In this document: positions 45,801 to 55,749 of the stretch, one piece after another | Layout: every line of letters begins with the position of its first letter | Numbering within the stretch: the first letter of the stretch is position 1 | The notes under the pieces: generated by a model | Seen by the model: the letters and a program-made list of their open reading frames with translations, nothing else | Database searches by the model: none | Told to the model about the DNA's origin: nothing | Program-made: the position numbers and the translations under genes | Assembly: GCA_022701365.1 (NCBI GenBank) | Contig: JAKUHH010000064.1 | Coordinates: forward strand, 1-64,000 | DNA length: 64,000 nt | Direction of reading: 5' to 3' | From: Mycocentrospora acerina | Taxonomy: Eukaryota > Ascomycota > Dothideomycetes > Pleosporales

Positions 45801-47366
45801 ATTAGGATAACAAATTGTCCAACGACGCTCTGACTTCAAATAGAAATAAAGAGGGATCCCAAGTAAATGCCAACTAAAACTCGTGCTAGAAGCTAGAAAC
45901 ACTCGACCAGTATGCAGCTATTACAGTGTAGTGTACATGGGGGTTTCCTCGGCATCGTGTGTGACCCGGTCGTACGAACCCCAAAGTGATCGACGCCCAT
46001 AGTTTCAAGGCGTCAGGAGAAAAAAGGTCCCACACCGTTGGCGTAAGGCTGAAAACGGTCGGTCGTTGATTATTCAGTTTCACCCTCACATTGCTGGCCG
46101 GACGTGTGTATAGGGCGGCTTCGGCTTGACTCGTCCGTCCATTATTTCGGGCGAGCAAAATCTCACTGATCATGGATCGTCCCGCACTGCATTATCTCCA
46201 CCCGGCGGCGGGCTAAGGTGATCTCGTGGTTTGGCGACTACCAGCCTGGAATCACCGACGGTAATTTCCTAGGCATGATGATGAAGGGTAAAGTTTGAAC
46301 GTTGATATGGTGTTTGAAGCAGCCTAATGTTCACCAGCAGCTAAACTGTTACTGAGACTGATATTCACCCAAAGAAACGGCAAAGAACTAAGGGAACAAC
46401 AAAAAGGACCAAGCGTGAGGCTGCATGCCACAAGGCTATAGTTGCCGGATCTGTCTTGGCCCAAACCCTGACTTCTGTTGTCTACTTTGAATTGGTTTTT
46501 GACTGATGATGATAAATGACGACGTCTTCAGCTTTCCACTGGACCAGCCCTGGCCTGACCTGGCCTGACTACTCATTTCAAAGGGTCCGCCTTTGCGGAG
46601 GGCTTTGTTTGGCACTCGACCGAGGATCGAGAAGGCGTCGATGGAAGACGACCAACAAAAAAAAAACGGTTACGATAAACTCTGAGCATGACGTCCATGG
46701 ATGCATGGTAGAGTGCGCACATGCCATGCCATGCCAGGCTAACATGCTTCTCCCGATGAAAATGACTGTAAAAGGGCATCTCGCTCGGAGCTAAGTTCCA
46801 GCCGGAGGGTTAGAAAAACCCACTCGCGCTCGCGTGCCGAAGAAATTATGCCTCACATGTCGGATGTATCGGCCGAGTTTGGTCCGGCGAAGTTTTGACG
46901 CGCTGGTAATTCCGAAGCGCAGGGCGGATGACCTGAGCCAAAGATGTTAAAAAAAAATAAAAAACATATAGTGGAGACCCGAGGTTAGGTTGGGTTGGTA
47001 CGCGCATAGTAATCGCGATGAGAAAGTCATCGAAAAGCAAGAGATTCCCCGGCTGGTAAGAGTCATAATATGTGTTGGACACGAGCCTAACCTCACTGAT
47101 GGAAATCTTTTGCATCTTGCAATATTGAATGACGCCGACCTTGAAGGGTTTGTATTTTCGTAGTATTTTGCACTCTGACCCATTTACATTGAACAAGGAT
47201 TTTATATTTTCATAGTATTTTTGCATTTCTAATCATGATCAGGCAACTAGTGTTTGTCTTCAAGGTGTAGTATTATTCCAAGTTTCTCTATTTCAACATT
47301 CACATTTATACATATTTTTATTGTTAAACGTCAAGAGTCTCGTAACATGCTCTACCATACATGGAT
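42826..47366. other. Long stretch without a recognised gene
   Basis: 4.5 kb. Several medium open frames exist (for example 44988-45617, 209 codons, and 43520-43876), but none shows a family, signal peptide or codon pattern that I trust. Base composition is near normal. Poly-A runs occur at 44098-44108 and 46659-46668. Palindromic or degraded elements may be present but were not identified. Confidence 0.4.
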
Positions 47367-47415
47367 CAAGAGAAAGAGAGAGAGCGAGAGAGAGAACGAG
47401 AGAGAGAACGAGAGA
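47367..47415 (+). repeat. GA-rich microsatellite
   Basis: AGAGAAAGAGAG runs broken by regular GAACGAGAGAGA units of about 12 bp. No gene overlaps it. Confidence 0.75.
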
Positions 47416-47749
47416 CGGACACTCATCATCTAAACAGGGAAACGCATCATTTGAACAACGACATCATTAGCCATCGCAAAGCATATCAGCTCCACTCTTG
47501 CGCGAGAGAATTTCTCATCTGAAGTCTTTGGTTTTCTCGGCGCCGAACAAAGCCCGTTTCTACAGCCAAAACACTCGTCATGTAGGTAGCGATCATTCAG
47601 TCAGTTGGCAAGCGAGGATTCGATAAGAAAATTACTCAAACGAACAAGAAAGAGCCTGCGCATTTATATCCGTCTATCCAGGACATGGCATTCCAGCGAG
47701 TCAAGTCAAGTCAGGTCAAGAAAAAGGGTTTCCGACATGTCAACCCCCA

Positions 47750-47990
47750 CGACATCTTGACCGAGAATAGTGATAACCATTACATTGACGACGGATACCG
47801 ATTCCAGTAATCTTGACTGCGGACATGAATTCCTGCAATCTTGACTATGGACATGAATTCCTGCAATCTTGACTACGGACATGAATTCCTGTAATCTTGA
47901 ACACGGTTATCAAATCCCTCAAACTTGACCAAGGATGCTGATCCCTCCAAGCTTGACCAATGACATGAGATCCGTTGAAGCTTGACAGAT
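47750..47990 (+). repeat. 28-bp minisatellite, homogeneous in the centre and decaying outward
   Basis: Units of 28 bp begin at 47809, 47837, 47865, 47893, 47921 and 47949, each with an AATCTTGAC-like start and GGACATGAATTCC-like middle. The first three are almost identical. Units to the right keep only CTTGAC plus ATCC, and a weaker unit lies to the left. It sits about 230 bp beyond the 3' end of the phosphatase gene. Confidence 0.8.
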
Positions 47991-48215
47991 TTTAAATCGT
48001 CTCCAGTAATTTGAAAAAGGCTAAAGAAACCTCCCTCCCCCCCTCTTTTTTTTATTCAAGATACCCATCCTGTCTAAGCCCCTCGCAACGCTATGCATCG
48101 ATTATGTTTATTTGTGTTGAGTGAATAAAAAACAAGGGAAAAATGTAAAGCAAGAAAAGCAGTGAACATTCCAAAGGAATGTATTTGTAGAAGGGACAAG
48201 AGAAGCAAGGTGCAA

Positions 48216-49639
48216 TCATGGTTTGCCATTCTCAAAGGTGAATTGAGCGTCTTGGAGCTCTGCCTCGAGCTGTGCACGGTCGTGACTTTGCTGCTCACTG
48301 TCCTGCATCGACTTTTGTCTCTTGAGTGCAGGCTCGCTGTCGGCTAGTTTGATGTGAGTGGCTTGGTCGGGATGGAGGTTGATCCATCGCTGGCGCCATC
48401 GTTGACGAATGACGTCGTAGATGAAGACAAATTGGCTCTTGCTTTGGACCATCATGGGACGCTGGTCTCGAAGCGCGAGGACGACGTTTATGATGGGGTC
48501 TTGGTCGTCGGGTATGTCATCGAGCGAGCCCTCGTGGAGCTCTTGCAGGAGCCAGTCGAGGGCAATAAAGGTGCCGCTGCGACCGATGCCCGCACTACAG
48601 TGGACGATGCGCGGGTTGGTGGAGCAGTCGACGGCCTTTTGGCGGGACATGTCGATGAGGTTGAGTAGGGCGTCCTTGTCAGCGCCCTCTGGCACCAGGA
48701 AGTCGGGCCAGCCAGCAAAGAGCAAGTGCCAGACTTTGCGAGACTCTTCCTCTGGAGCGGTCTGCACGAGGTCCAACTCCCTCACGATTGTGCGCGCTTC
48801 CTCGTGCATGGAAAGAGAGGCCAGCTCGAGGGTGTGCTTGAGGTCGTCCCCAAACTCGTCGTGCTCGTTGACGTCCATGTGGGGGCTCGAGAGGTCGTCG
48901 GGGTAGTACTGGTAGCACTTTTCGCGGCCGGCTTCGTGGGTTTGGGTGAGCATGACGATGACGGCGGGAGCCAGGTCGAGGTTCCAAATCATGCGCCAGA
49001 GATGCGACCAGCCGTCAGCCTTGGGGCCCTGGGTCGCAATGTAGGTCAAGGGCGTGTTGGAGCGTGTGGTGGTGAGGGTGATGGGCGAGGCGTTGATGTA
49101 GTCGGAGCAGCCGTCGGGCACGTCGAGGTGGACCCTGTTGGCCTGGTAGGGGTCGACGTTGAGGTAGCGATTGCGGGGGGCGTACTCGTCGCCGTTGCAG
49201 CGGGCCCATTGCGGCGGGGGCGGCGGTGGTGGGGGTGGCGATGGGGACGCGGATGGCGAGGGCTGTTCGTGCTGCTGCTGCAGCTGTTGTGGCGGCTGCG
49301 GCTGGTGGGGGATGCCGTCTCTCAGGCGCTGCAGCTGGGCCCATTCGAGCTCATCCCACTTCCTGTCCACGTCTGCGCGGGCCGAGAGTTAGCCACGTCT
49401 GTGTGCACACGACATGCGGGCCGAGTGTACCTGCCTGCTCTGCCCAGGCGCAAAAAGGCGGGGTATGGCGCGTCGCCAGCGGCTTGCCATGGCGATGACG
49501 AGGCGGGGCCGGCGAGGCTGTGGGAGCTCCGGGCGGGCGTATTCAGCAGCGTGCTGGCGGCCGACTGGGTGCTGTCTCTGCTGCGCGAGCGCTTGGACGA
49601 GGCGGGCGAGATGGGCACCAAGGCGGGGGCCGTGGCCAT
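48216..49639 (-). CDS. Protein tyrosine phosphatase (classical PTP domain)
   Basis: Two exons on the minus strand: 49639-49431 and 49362-48216; 451 aa. Removes phosphate from tyrosine in signalling proteins. Motifs in order: RNRY loop, DYINASPI, TQGP, WRMIW, the WPD loop in GWPDFLVPEG, the catalytic HCSAGIGRSG with Cys and Arg, and the QSKSQF Q-loop. It starts with a short Ser/Pro/Ala-rich region including PYPAFLRL, as in other fungal PTPs. A Gln- and Pro-rich insert (with nine consecutive Pro) separates it from the catalytic domain. The acceptor at 49363 is the one that keeps frame; intron branch site GCTAAC. The ATG at 49639 (GCCATGG) was preferred over upstream in-frame ATGs. The C-terminus is charged and not membrane-bound. 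Confidence 0.9.
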
Positions 49640-50371
49640 GGCGGGGGCAGCGTCTGCGTGGAAGAAGCCGCCCTTGAGCTTCGTCTTGCGCCGCAGGGCG
49701 CGGAGTTTGTACAGCGTGGAGACGAGGCTTGTGCGCTTGGGGTGGCGAGGCTTGTGCGTGTGCGAGGGGAGTGGCAGTGGGAATGGGAGTGGCAGTGGCA
49801 GCGGCAGTGGCGGTGGAGAGGAGAGGACAGCAAAACAAAACAACACAAAAGGGAACACGGCCAAGGCGAAAGGGAGACGGGGAGTCGTGTTGGGAATGGC
49901 GACGGCTAGATATCTGCCAGCGACAAGACTGAGCAGACCAGAGACGAGCATGGCACAGGCAGGGGTGCGACTGGCGCAGCGCCACGCCCCGCCACGACAC
50001 CAGACAAGCAGGCAAGCAAGCACGTGCGCACAGGACATGAGTAGTTGGACATGGCCAGACGACTATCTTGTCGTACAAGTACATGGCCAGACGAGTGCAT
50101 AGTACAAGTAGATATATGGCCCGACGATTATCCTGTCTTGCATGGCCCGACGATTATCCTGTCTTACATGGCCAGATGAGTACATGGTACAAGTGGGCGG
50201 GTCTCTTCCGCGGAAAGGCTTGGCCGCCACTCGACCGCCATCATCAACATCAACATCAACATCGACATCAACATCACTACCACTACCACCACTAAAATCA
50301 TCGACACCAACATTATCAACACCACCACCACCATAGCGTCTGCAGGCAAACCACAGTCTACCTAGTCTCGA
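49640..50371. promoter_or_regulatory. Divergent promoter region with minisatellite and CCGCGG palindrome
   Basis: Between the phosphatase (minus) and the small gene (plus). Left part: GTGGCAGTGG-like repeats (49770-49820). 50041-50195: about five units of 27-34 bp built on CATGGCCMGACGA, some with ATTATCCTGTCTT. 50207-50217: palindrome TTCCGCGGAA, a typical target shape for Zn2Cys6 or PDR-type regulators. 50238-50336: ATCAAC and ACCACC runs. Confidence 0.55.
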
Positions 50372-50907
50372 ATGAACTGGTTCATCTTTGTCGAGGTGCG
50401 CCTTGCTCTACATTCACCCACCTATAGAACCCGCCAAGCTGACTCGTCTCGTGCAGGCTTGGGCCGTTGCAAAAGTACGTCAAACACGCCCACATTCTCA
50501 CATGAACATTCACACTCTCACACAAACATCTACACTCTCACATGAACATTCACACTCTCACACAAACATTTACACACTCACATAAACATTCACATCCTCA
50601 CACTCACACTCATATTCATATTCATATTCACACATACTCACACCCCAACCAGCTAGTGCGCTCGCCCATGTTTAATCGTGCCATCCACAAGGCATACCGC
50701 AAGATCAACCGGATCCCCGACCATGAGCCCAAGAATGGTGGCGGCAGTATGTTGTACCCAACACCCAACCCCCAACCAACTTGCATCCTCCCTCACTCAT
50801 ACTTTCTCATTGTAGGAACCGGCCCTTCTGCCGTTGATCACTTCAAAGACGAAGTCAAGAATCAATTCCGTGACCTGACCTGGCAAAAGCGTCCCCCAAA
50901 GCAGTGA
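50372..50907 (+). CDS. Small basic protein, four exons; tentatively Mrx7-like (mitochondrial)
   Basis: Exons 50372-50395, 50457-50474, 50653-50746, 50816-50907; 75 aa. The 8-residue first exon MNWFIFVE is followed by an 18-nt exon (AWAVAK), then LVRSPMFNRAIHKAYRKIN and a hydrophilic tail ending KRPPKQ. All splice signals are canonical and total length is in frame. Skipping the 18-nt exon also keeps frame. The hydrophobic start plus SPMFNRAIHK resembles the small fungal Mrx7 family of the mitochondrial expressosome-like (MIOREX) set; this is from memory of the pattern and tentative. Intron 2 is a CA-rich minisatellite. Head-to-head with the phosphatase gene. Confidence 0.6.
50487..50650 (+). 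repeat. CA-rich minisatellite inside intron 2 of the small gene
   Basis: Alternating CACATGAACATT and CACACAAACATY blocks joined by CACACTCT, giving units of about 20 and 40 bp, then CACTCATATT and ATTCAT runs up to the acceptor at 50652. Confidence 0.75.
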
Positions 50908-51405
50908 ATCTTGTCAACAATCCCACGTCTCTAACAACCCTACTCGACTCTAATCAATGGCCACGCCGCCACTATACTGCAAGTCACACACACAAGCCAC
51001 AGAGACGAAACATACTTTACCATGACCACCCAGGCTGACACGCTGCGCTGTGCACTGTCTGAACATCTTTGCCACTCCGAGTCGAGTAACATTGATACCA
51101 ATGGGCATGCCGAGTCGCTACAACATCTGTGGTCTTGTAATATCTTGCTACTGATCTGAGCAACTGAAAGGCTTATGGGTGGAACTTGTGTACAACTATT
51201 GCGCTATCGACAAGTCGACGGAAACAACACTGTAATAATACATGAGAAAGCTTTTGATTGGATCAATGATATCTCCATGATGATGCGCATATTCTGCATC
51301 TCTGCTCTCTCCTTCTTCTTCTTCCTTTTACCTACCTGTCCATACAATCTAAGCACATGTAATGTTTTTCATCTTCATCTCATGACTGTATTCATCACCA
51401 AACTC
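50908..51405. other. Intergenic between converging genes
   Basis: About 500 bp between the 3' ends of the small gene and MON1. The open frame at 51175-51600 overlaps MON1 exon 3 on the opposite strand and is not called. No clear terminator beyond AATAAT-like words. Confidence 0.4.
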
Positions 51406-53799
51406 CTAAAACACGGCCCCTCCAATAATAAATACCCTCTCCTCCTCCCGCCTAACCCACTGGATAATCTGATTCGCGCTCGTTGCCAATGCTGCTCTAC
51501 TCGTATGCCCCGGCGCCACGGCATACAACTCAAACAACGGTGTACTCCACGCAAGCGCAATACACGTTGTGTTCGTCTCATGATGCACCTTGAGTGTTGA
51601 TGGTTTGTTGTGAACATTCATATGAAGTTTGTTGTACAAATTGAGTAATCTATTGAGAATCAACATGTTAGCATGGAAACTTTTTGTAATGATTACCATT
51701 GTAGCGAATGATGCTAATAATCATAAAAGTAATTGATAACAATGGGTGACAACATACCTCCTCCTTTCAAAATCCGACTGAAAATACGGCGCATAACTAG
51801 GCATGGTAAACTGCACATTGCCCCGTGACTTGTACAGAAAGTGTCGCACTGGACTGCCGGGCACAATGTCGGTGCATCTTGGGCGACCATGTCTAACGGC
51901 CGTGCGGATCGCTTCAATAGACCCGTTGCGCTGTAATGTCTAGAATGAGTAGAGCTTGTTAGTCAATAGCCCTTTTTAATTGTTTTGTTTGGAAATCTCT
52001 CTTTCCTCCATACTACATGGAGGGGGGTCGTGATGAGCCCCAACCGCGTCGTCAGAGACAGAGTCCGAGTTGCGAGTCCGAGTACGAGTCCGACGGTCAA
52101 AACACTTGGCAGCCATAGATAGCATCTTTCTCTTTCTTCTCGGACCAAGACAAATTGATGGCATTTCACGCCCGCACCGACACGCACTCGTAATCAAACG
52201 AAAACAGAGCATGCACAAGCCCTGCTGCTGGCGGCAAGGAAATGAAATGAAATGGAAAAAAAAGAAAGAGCATGCACTCACCTCGACCAACTCATCTCTC
52301 ATGGCCCTCATCTCAAAAAAGCCCTCCTTCTCCGCACTGATGAGCAGCACCGCCACCTCATCATCAGCCCCATCTCTGCTCTTGGGCCGTTCCTGCATCT
52401 GCTCCGTGGGGTGCTCCAGGTTCAAAAAACTAACATACATGTACAGATAGCCCGTGTTGTTGAACCCGGGAAGACAGAGTGGTATCCAGTTCTCGCCGCC
52501 TCCGGCCTTGACGCTGCCGGCCTCAAATAGCATGTTGAAGATTAGATGCAGGTCGCCAGGGTGCAAACTATGCTTCTTGGGACGCACCACGGAAACAAGC
52601 TTTCCAGACGCCACGACAAGACCATAGAGGAGGTTCTTGGATCGTGTCTTCTGGAGTGAGGCGTTGATTGTCGTGCGCTGCGACTTGCGCAGCTTAAGGC
52701 ACTCGAGCGCTGAGAGAAGCGTCGACGGCGAGCCACGAGTGAAGCCGTCTGCGAGGGCCGAGAGTAGCGCTTCGGTGCCTTGAAGGGGGCGGCGCAGGTC
52801 GTAGTTTGCTCGCGCAGCAAACATGCGTTCCATGCTGGGGAGGGTTAGCGTGGACAGGACCTGCATGTACAGCGCTTCTAATTGTGCGCGTAGCTGGGCA
52901 TCGCTCTCTGGCAATCTGGTGATGGCCACCAGGTTCAGCGGGCCTTTGGATATGACGACAAAGCGCACGTCTCCTGCAGTGAAGCCTCGCAGGACGTCGT
53001 CGGTCGACTGGTAGAAGGAAATGATGGTCTGGACGACGCCAATGTAGTTTGAGATGAGTTGGTCGTCGCCGTGCCGGCTGTAGATGGGCTTTCCTGCGCT
53101 CGACAGAATGAGAAAGTGCTTTAGCTTTGCGCGCCACTGCAGCATGACCGTCTCCTCATTCGCCCCGTCGGCCTGCATGTCGTCGACGTCGTCAAACTCG
53201 CTGTCAAACGCCGTCTCGAGCGCGGGGTCTGGCGGGAACAGGCTCTCGGCCTCTGCGTCGCCGAAGCGGTGGCCCAGCGTGCGCAGCAGCTTCATCTCCT
53301 GTGCCGACTTCTCCAGCGGCCCCAGGACGTCGCCCAGGATGCTCTCCGTGTCGCCACCCCCGTCTGCAGCGGGCATGTAGCTCCGTATGCTCGCAGCATC
53401 GGCGGCGTCATTGTGGATGCGCGGGGGCATGTCCAACTCGCCGCTGTGCTGGGAAGTAGCAAGCGAGACGTGCGTCGTCGCCTTGGAGACGAGGCTGGGC
53501 CGGGGCGGCGCCGTGGAATGCGCCGTCGACGGCCGCGGATTGCTGGCCGGCGATGCAGCCCGAGGGCGCGGGGGCAGCGGCGGCGGCGTGCCTTCTCGCG
53601 ATGGGACTGAGGCGCCGCTGGTGGACGTGGTGCGCGAGAAGCTCTGGATTATGTTGAGCGTGGGGTTGGCAAAGTCTCGCTGCTCCACGCCGTCTGCCTT
53701 GCTTGGGCCTGCATCGCTGCCGTCTTGCGTGTGTGATGAGCGGATGCTTGGTTGCTCGGGAGCTGCGCCCTCAGGCACAGCATTCCCAGTCTCGTTCAT
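51406..53799 (-). CDS. MON1: Vacuolar fusion protein Mon1
   Basis: Three exons on the minus strand: 53799-52282, 51939-51758, 51649-51406; 647 aa. With Ccz1 it forms the exchange factor that loads Rab7/Ypt7 on late endosomes, autophagosomes and vacuoles. The first 220 residues are Ser/Pro-rich and disordered. The first longin domain starts at WRAKLKHFLILSSAGKPIYSRHGDD, followed by ISNYIGVVQTIISFYQ; LRRPLQGTE, KLVSVVRPKKHSLHPGDLHLIFNM and WIPLCLPGFNNTGYLYMYVSFL are further Mon1 hallmarks. The C-terminus is ALAWSTPLFELYAVAPG. Intron 2 has a GCTAAC branch site. Intron 1 has two in-frame acceptors 9 nt apart (exon start 51939 or 51930). The start at 53799 was chosen; an in-frame ATG at 53889 would add 30 residues. 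Confidence 0.93.
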
Positions 53800-54674
53800 C
53801 GAGCGCGTCGTGCCGAACAGGCATCTAAGGGGGTGACGCGAGCATGACGCGAACGGGGTGAAGCTTGGGCGTCGATGCTGGGGTTCCACCAGCCAATGAC
53901 GTCACCCCGCCAGTCCATCATGTCTTGTGTCAGTCCGTCACTGCATGTCCTACACGGCAGTCAATCATTCACTCTGCTCGTCGGTTATGGCTAGCACTTT
54001 TTCGCTATTGCTAGGACTGCTCAACGTTTACTTTTGCTAGCGAGTTATTACTTCTACCCCTTGCATACGTCCCTCGTGACTGCCGTCACTTCATCGTTGC
54101 TGATACTAGTCCGTCATCACTTACACAAGTCCATTTATGCGTACAATAGTCTCCTGTCACCTGTACGAATCAATCGTAAAGCAACCCCATGTTCTAGCCT
54201 CTCAGTTCCATGGCAGTAGATATTCTACTCGGTGCGTGAGATCAGCGAATGGCCCCGTCTGACGTACTCTGACGTACTCTGCCATACCATGCACACCTCG
54301 GCTGCCATCCCCACTCACTGCTTCGACTTCTATCCTAGTCTACCAAGAAAGTTTCGCTCCAGTCTCGTAATCTCTCCCAAGCACCTCCGACACGCCAACG
54401 CCTCACATCCAGGGCATCTACTTGCTCCCACCGACGACACCAGACAGAATACGCAAAAGTCTTCACCGCCAGCTTGCGTCTTCCAGTGACCACTCTTGTA
54501 AAAACACTGCTGATGACTACTTGGGTGAGTCATCTTCACTTCCAGGCCGTGAGCTCGGGATATCAACGTGTCGAACAGTCTGGGATATAATTAGTTTCTT
54601 GGGTACCTTTTGAATTCAACTATGATGCGGGAGATGCAAGCAGTCACAATGCCTTTATATTCGCCGGACTGCAC
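53800..54674. other. Intergenic; MON1 promoter and 3' flank of the J-protein gene
   Basis: A 12-bp direct repeat with a CRE-like TGACGT core (CTGACGTACTCT) occurs twice at about 54259-54282. A TGAGTCA lies at 54523-54529. No gene seen. Confidence 0.4.
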
Positions 54675-55112
54675 CTACGCTGCGTTTCTCTCTGGGTGCC
54701 TCTCAAAATGCTTTGCATCCCTCACCTGCCATTCCTGATATGCTTTGCTAGACAGGAATTCCATAGCAGTCTCCCAAAGCTTCCTTTGTGGCGGCGATGG
54801 CGGGGGTGACCAATCCTCCGGCAGCATGCTCTCATCTTTTGCTATAGTAGCTGCGTTTCTCCACTGCTCGTCAAGGTCTCTGTTCGTCTTCGACCCTTGG
54901 TACACCTTGTCGTACTCGGCACGAAAGATGGGATCAGACAGCTTCTCGTAAGCCTCGCGCGCCCGCCGGAAAGCAGTGGTATCCGAGGTACCGGATTTAT
55001 CAGGGTGGTGTTCTTTTGCGAGCTTGTAAAAGGCAAGTTTGATGGCGGCGAGATCTGCGGTTTGGAACACACCAAGATCGGTGTAGTAGTTGCGGATGAT
55101 TTCTTCGTCCAT
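54675..55112 (-). CDS. Small J-domain (DnaJ-like, type III) protein
   Basis: 145 aa, single exon. The J domain fills residues about 8-72 and keeps the HPD tripeptide in KEHHPDKSG, followed by FRRAREAYEKLSDPIFRAEYD. It therefore should stimulate the ATPase of an Hsp70 partner. There is no Gly/Phe region, zinc finger, signal peptide or membrane span, so it is a type III J-protein of unknown client and place. The last 70 residues are acidic-basic mixed with an SPPPSPP stretch and a Trp-rich helix. It lies between MON1 and the ABC transporter, all on the minus strand, with no sign of co-transcription. Confidence 0.85.
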   Translation of the reverse strand: MDEEIIRNYYTDLGVFQTADLAAIKLAFYKLAKEHHPDKSGTSDTTAFRRAREAYEKLSDPIFRAEYDKVYQGSKTNRDLDEQWRNAATIAKDESMLPEDWSPPPSPPQRKLWETAMEFLSSKAYQEWQVRDAKHFERHPERNAA

Positions 55113-55749
55113 GCTGTGATGGTGGACATAGATCGAAGAAATTAGTTCTGCTTACGGAAACAGGCACATGGAAGAGCAAATGTTGGTTAGTACCTGTGCT
55201 GTTTGCTGTAGGCCTGTTACCTGGCAGGCGGTAGTTGAGCGCTTCCATGTGTCCAAGCGGTCAGTTGTCGCAGTGAAAGGCACGTTGACGTGCACCACCT
55301 TGAGCGACAGTCATTCTCTTACCAACATCTCAGAAGCTACAGAAATACTGCATGACTGGGCAATATACAAAGACGGTTGTCGCTACCGTGCCAGAAGCCC
55401 AGGATGGAGTTTACTCCAGCATATCTCAGTGGAAAAGACCTGTTTACACATCCTGTGACCCGAATATGCAAGCCAACGATTCTCACTCAATACGTATATG
55501 TAGTTACGAAGGTCAAAACTTTGGTACGCGAGGTACGTTTCCCTTTACAAATTCTATTTACTCAATCACGTCCCGCTACTTCAACACTCTGCTACGCTTT
55601 CTCTAATGTTCAAGCATCATATTAAGATTACCTTTGCCAGACAGAGGTGACGGAACAGGCGTGAAGCTAATAAATTCTCGTAAACAATACATTATAGGAA
55701 AAGACGATTAAGTTCCTATTCATCTCCGATTAGTCTACCCACTTATTAT
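55113..55749. other. Intergenic; J-protein promoter and ABC transporter 3' flank
   Basis: 640 bp without a gene. Short overlapping open frames at 55352-55625 are not supported. Nothing recognised. Confidence 0.4.

Noticed and set aside
47809..47977. 28-bp repeat array considered as a CRISPR-like array
   Set aside because: Units are contiguous without spacers and the genome is eukaryotic; it is a minisatellite.
48726..50102. 458-codon plus-strand open frame
   Set aside because: Antisense of the phosphatase gene, whose catalytic motifs are unmistakable on the other strand.
50207..50217. TTCCGCGGAA as a proven pleiotropic drug response element for the ABC transporter
   Set aside because: It is about 10 kb from the transporter start, so it cannot be its proximal element; kept only as a palindrome in the divergent promoter.
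53799..53889. Earlier in-frame ATG for MON1 at 53889
   Set aside because: The extra 30 residues are unlike Mon1 N-termini; 53799 gives a more typical start, though not proven.
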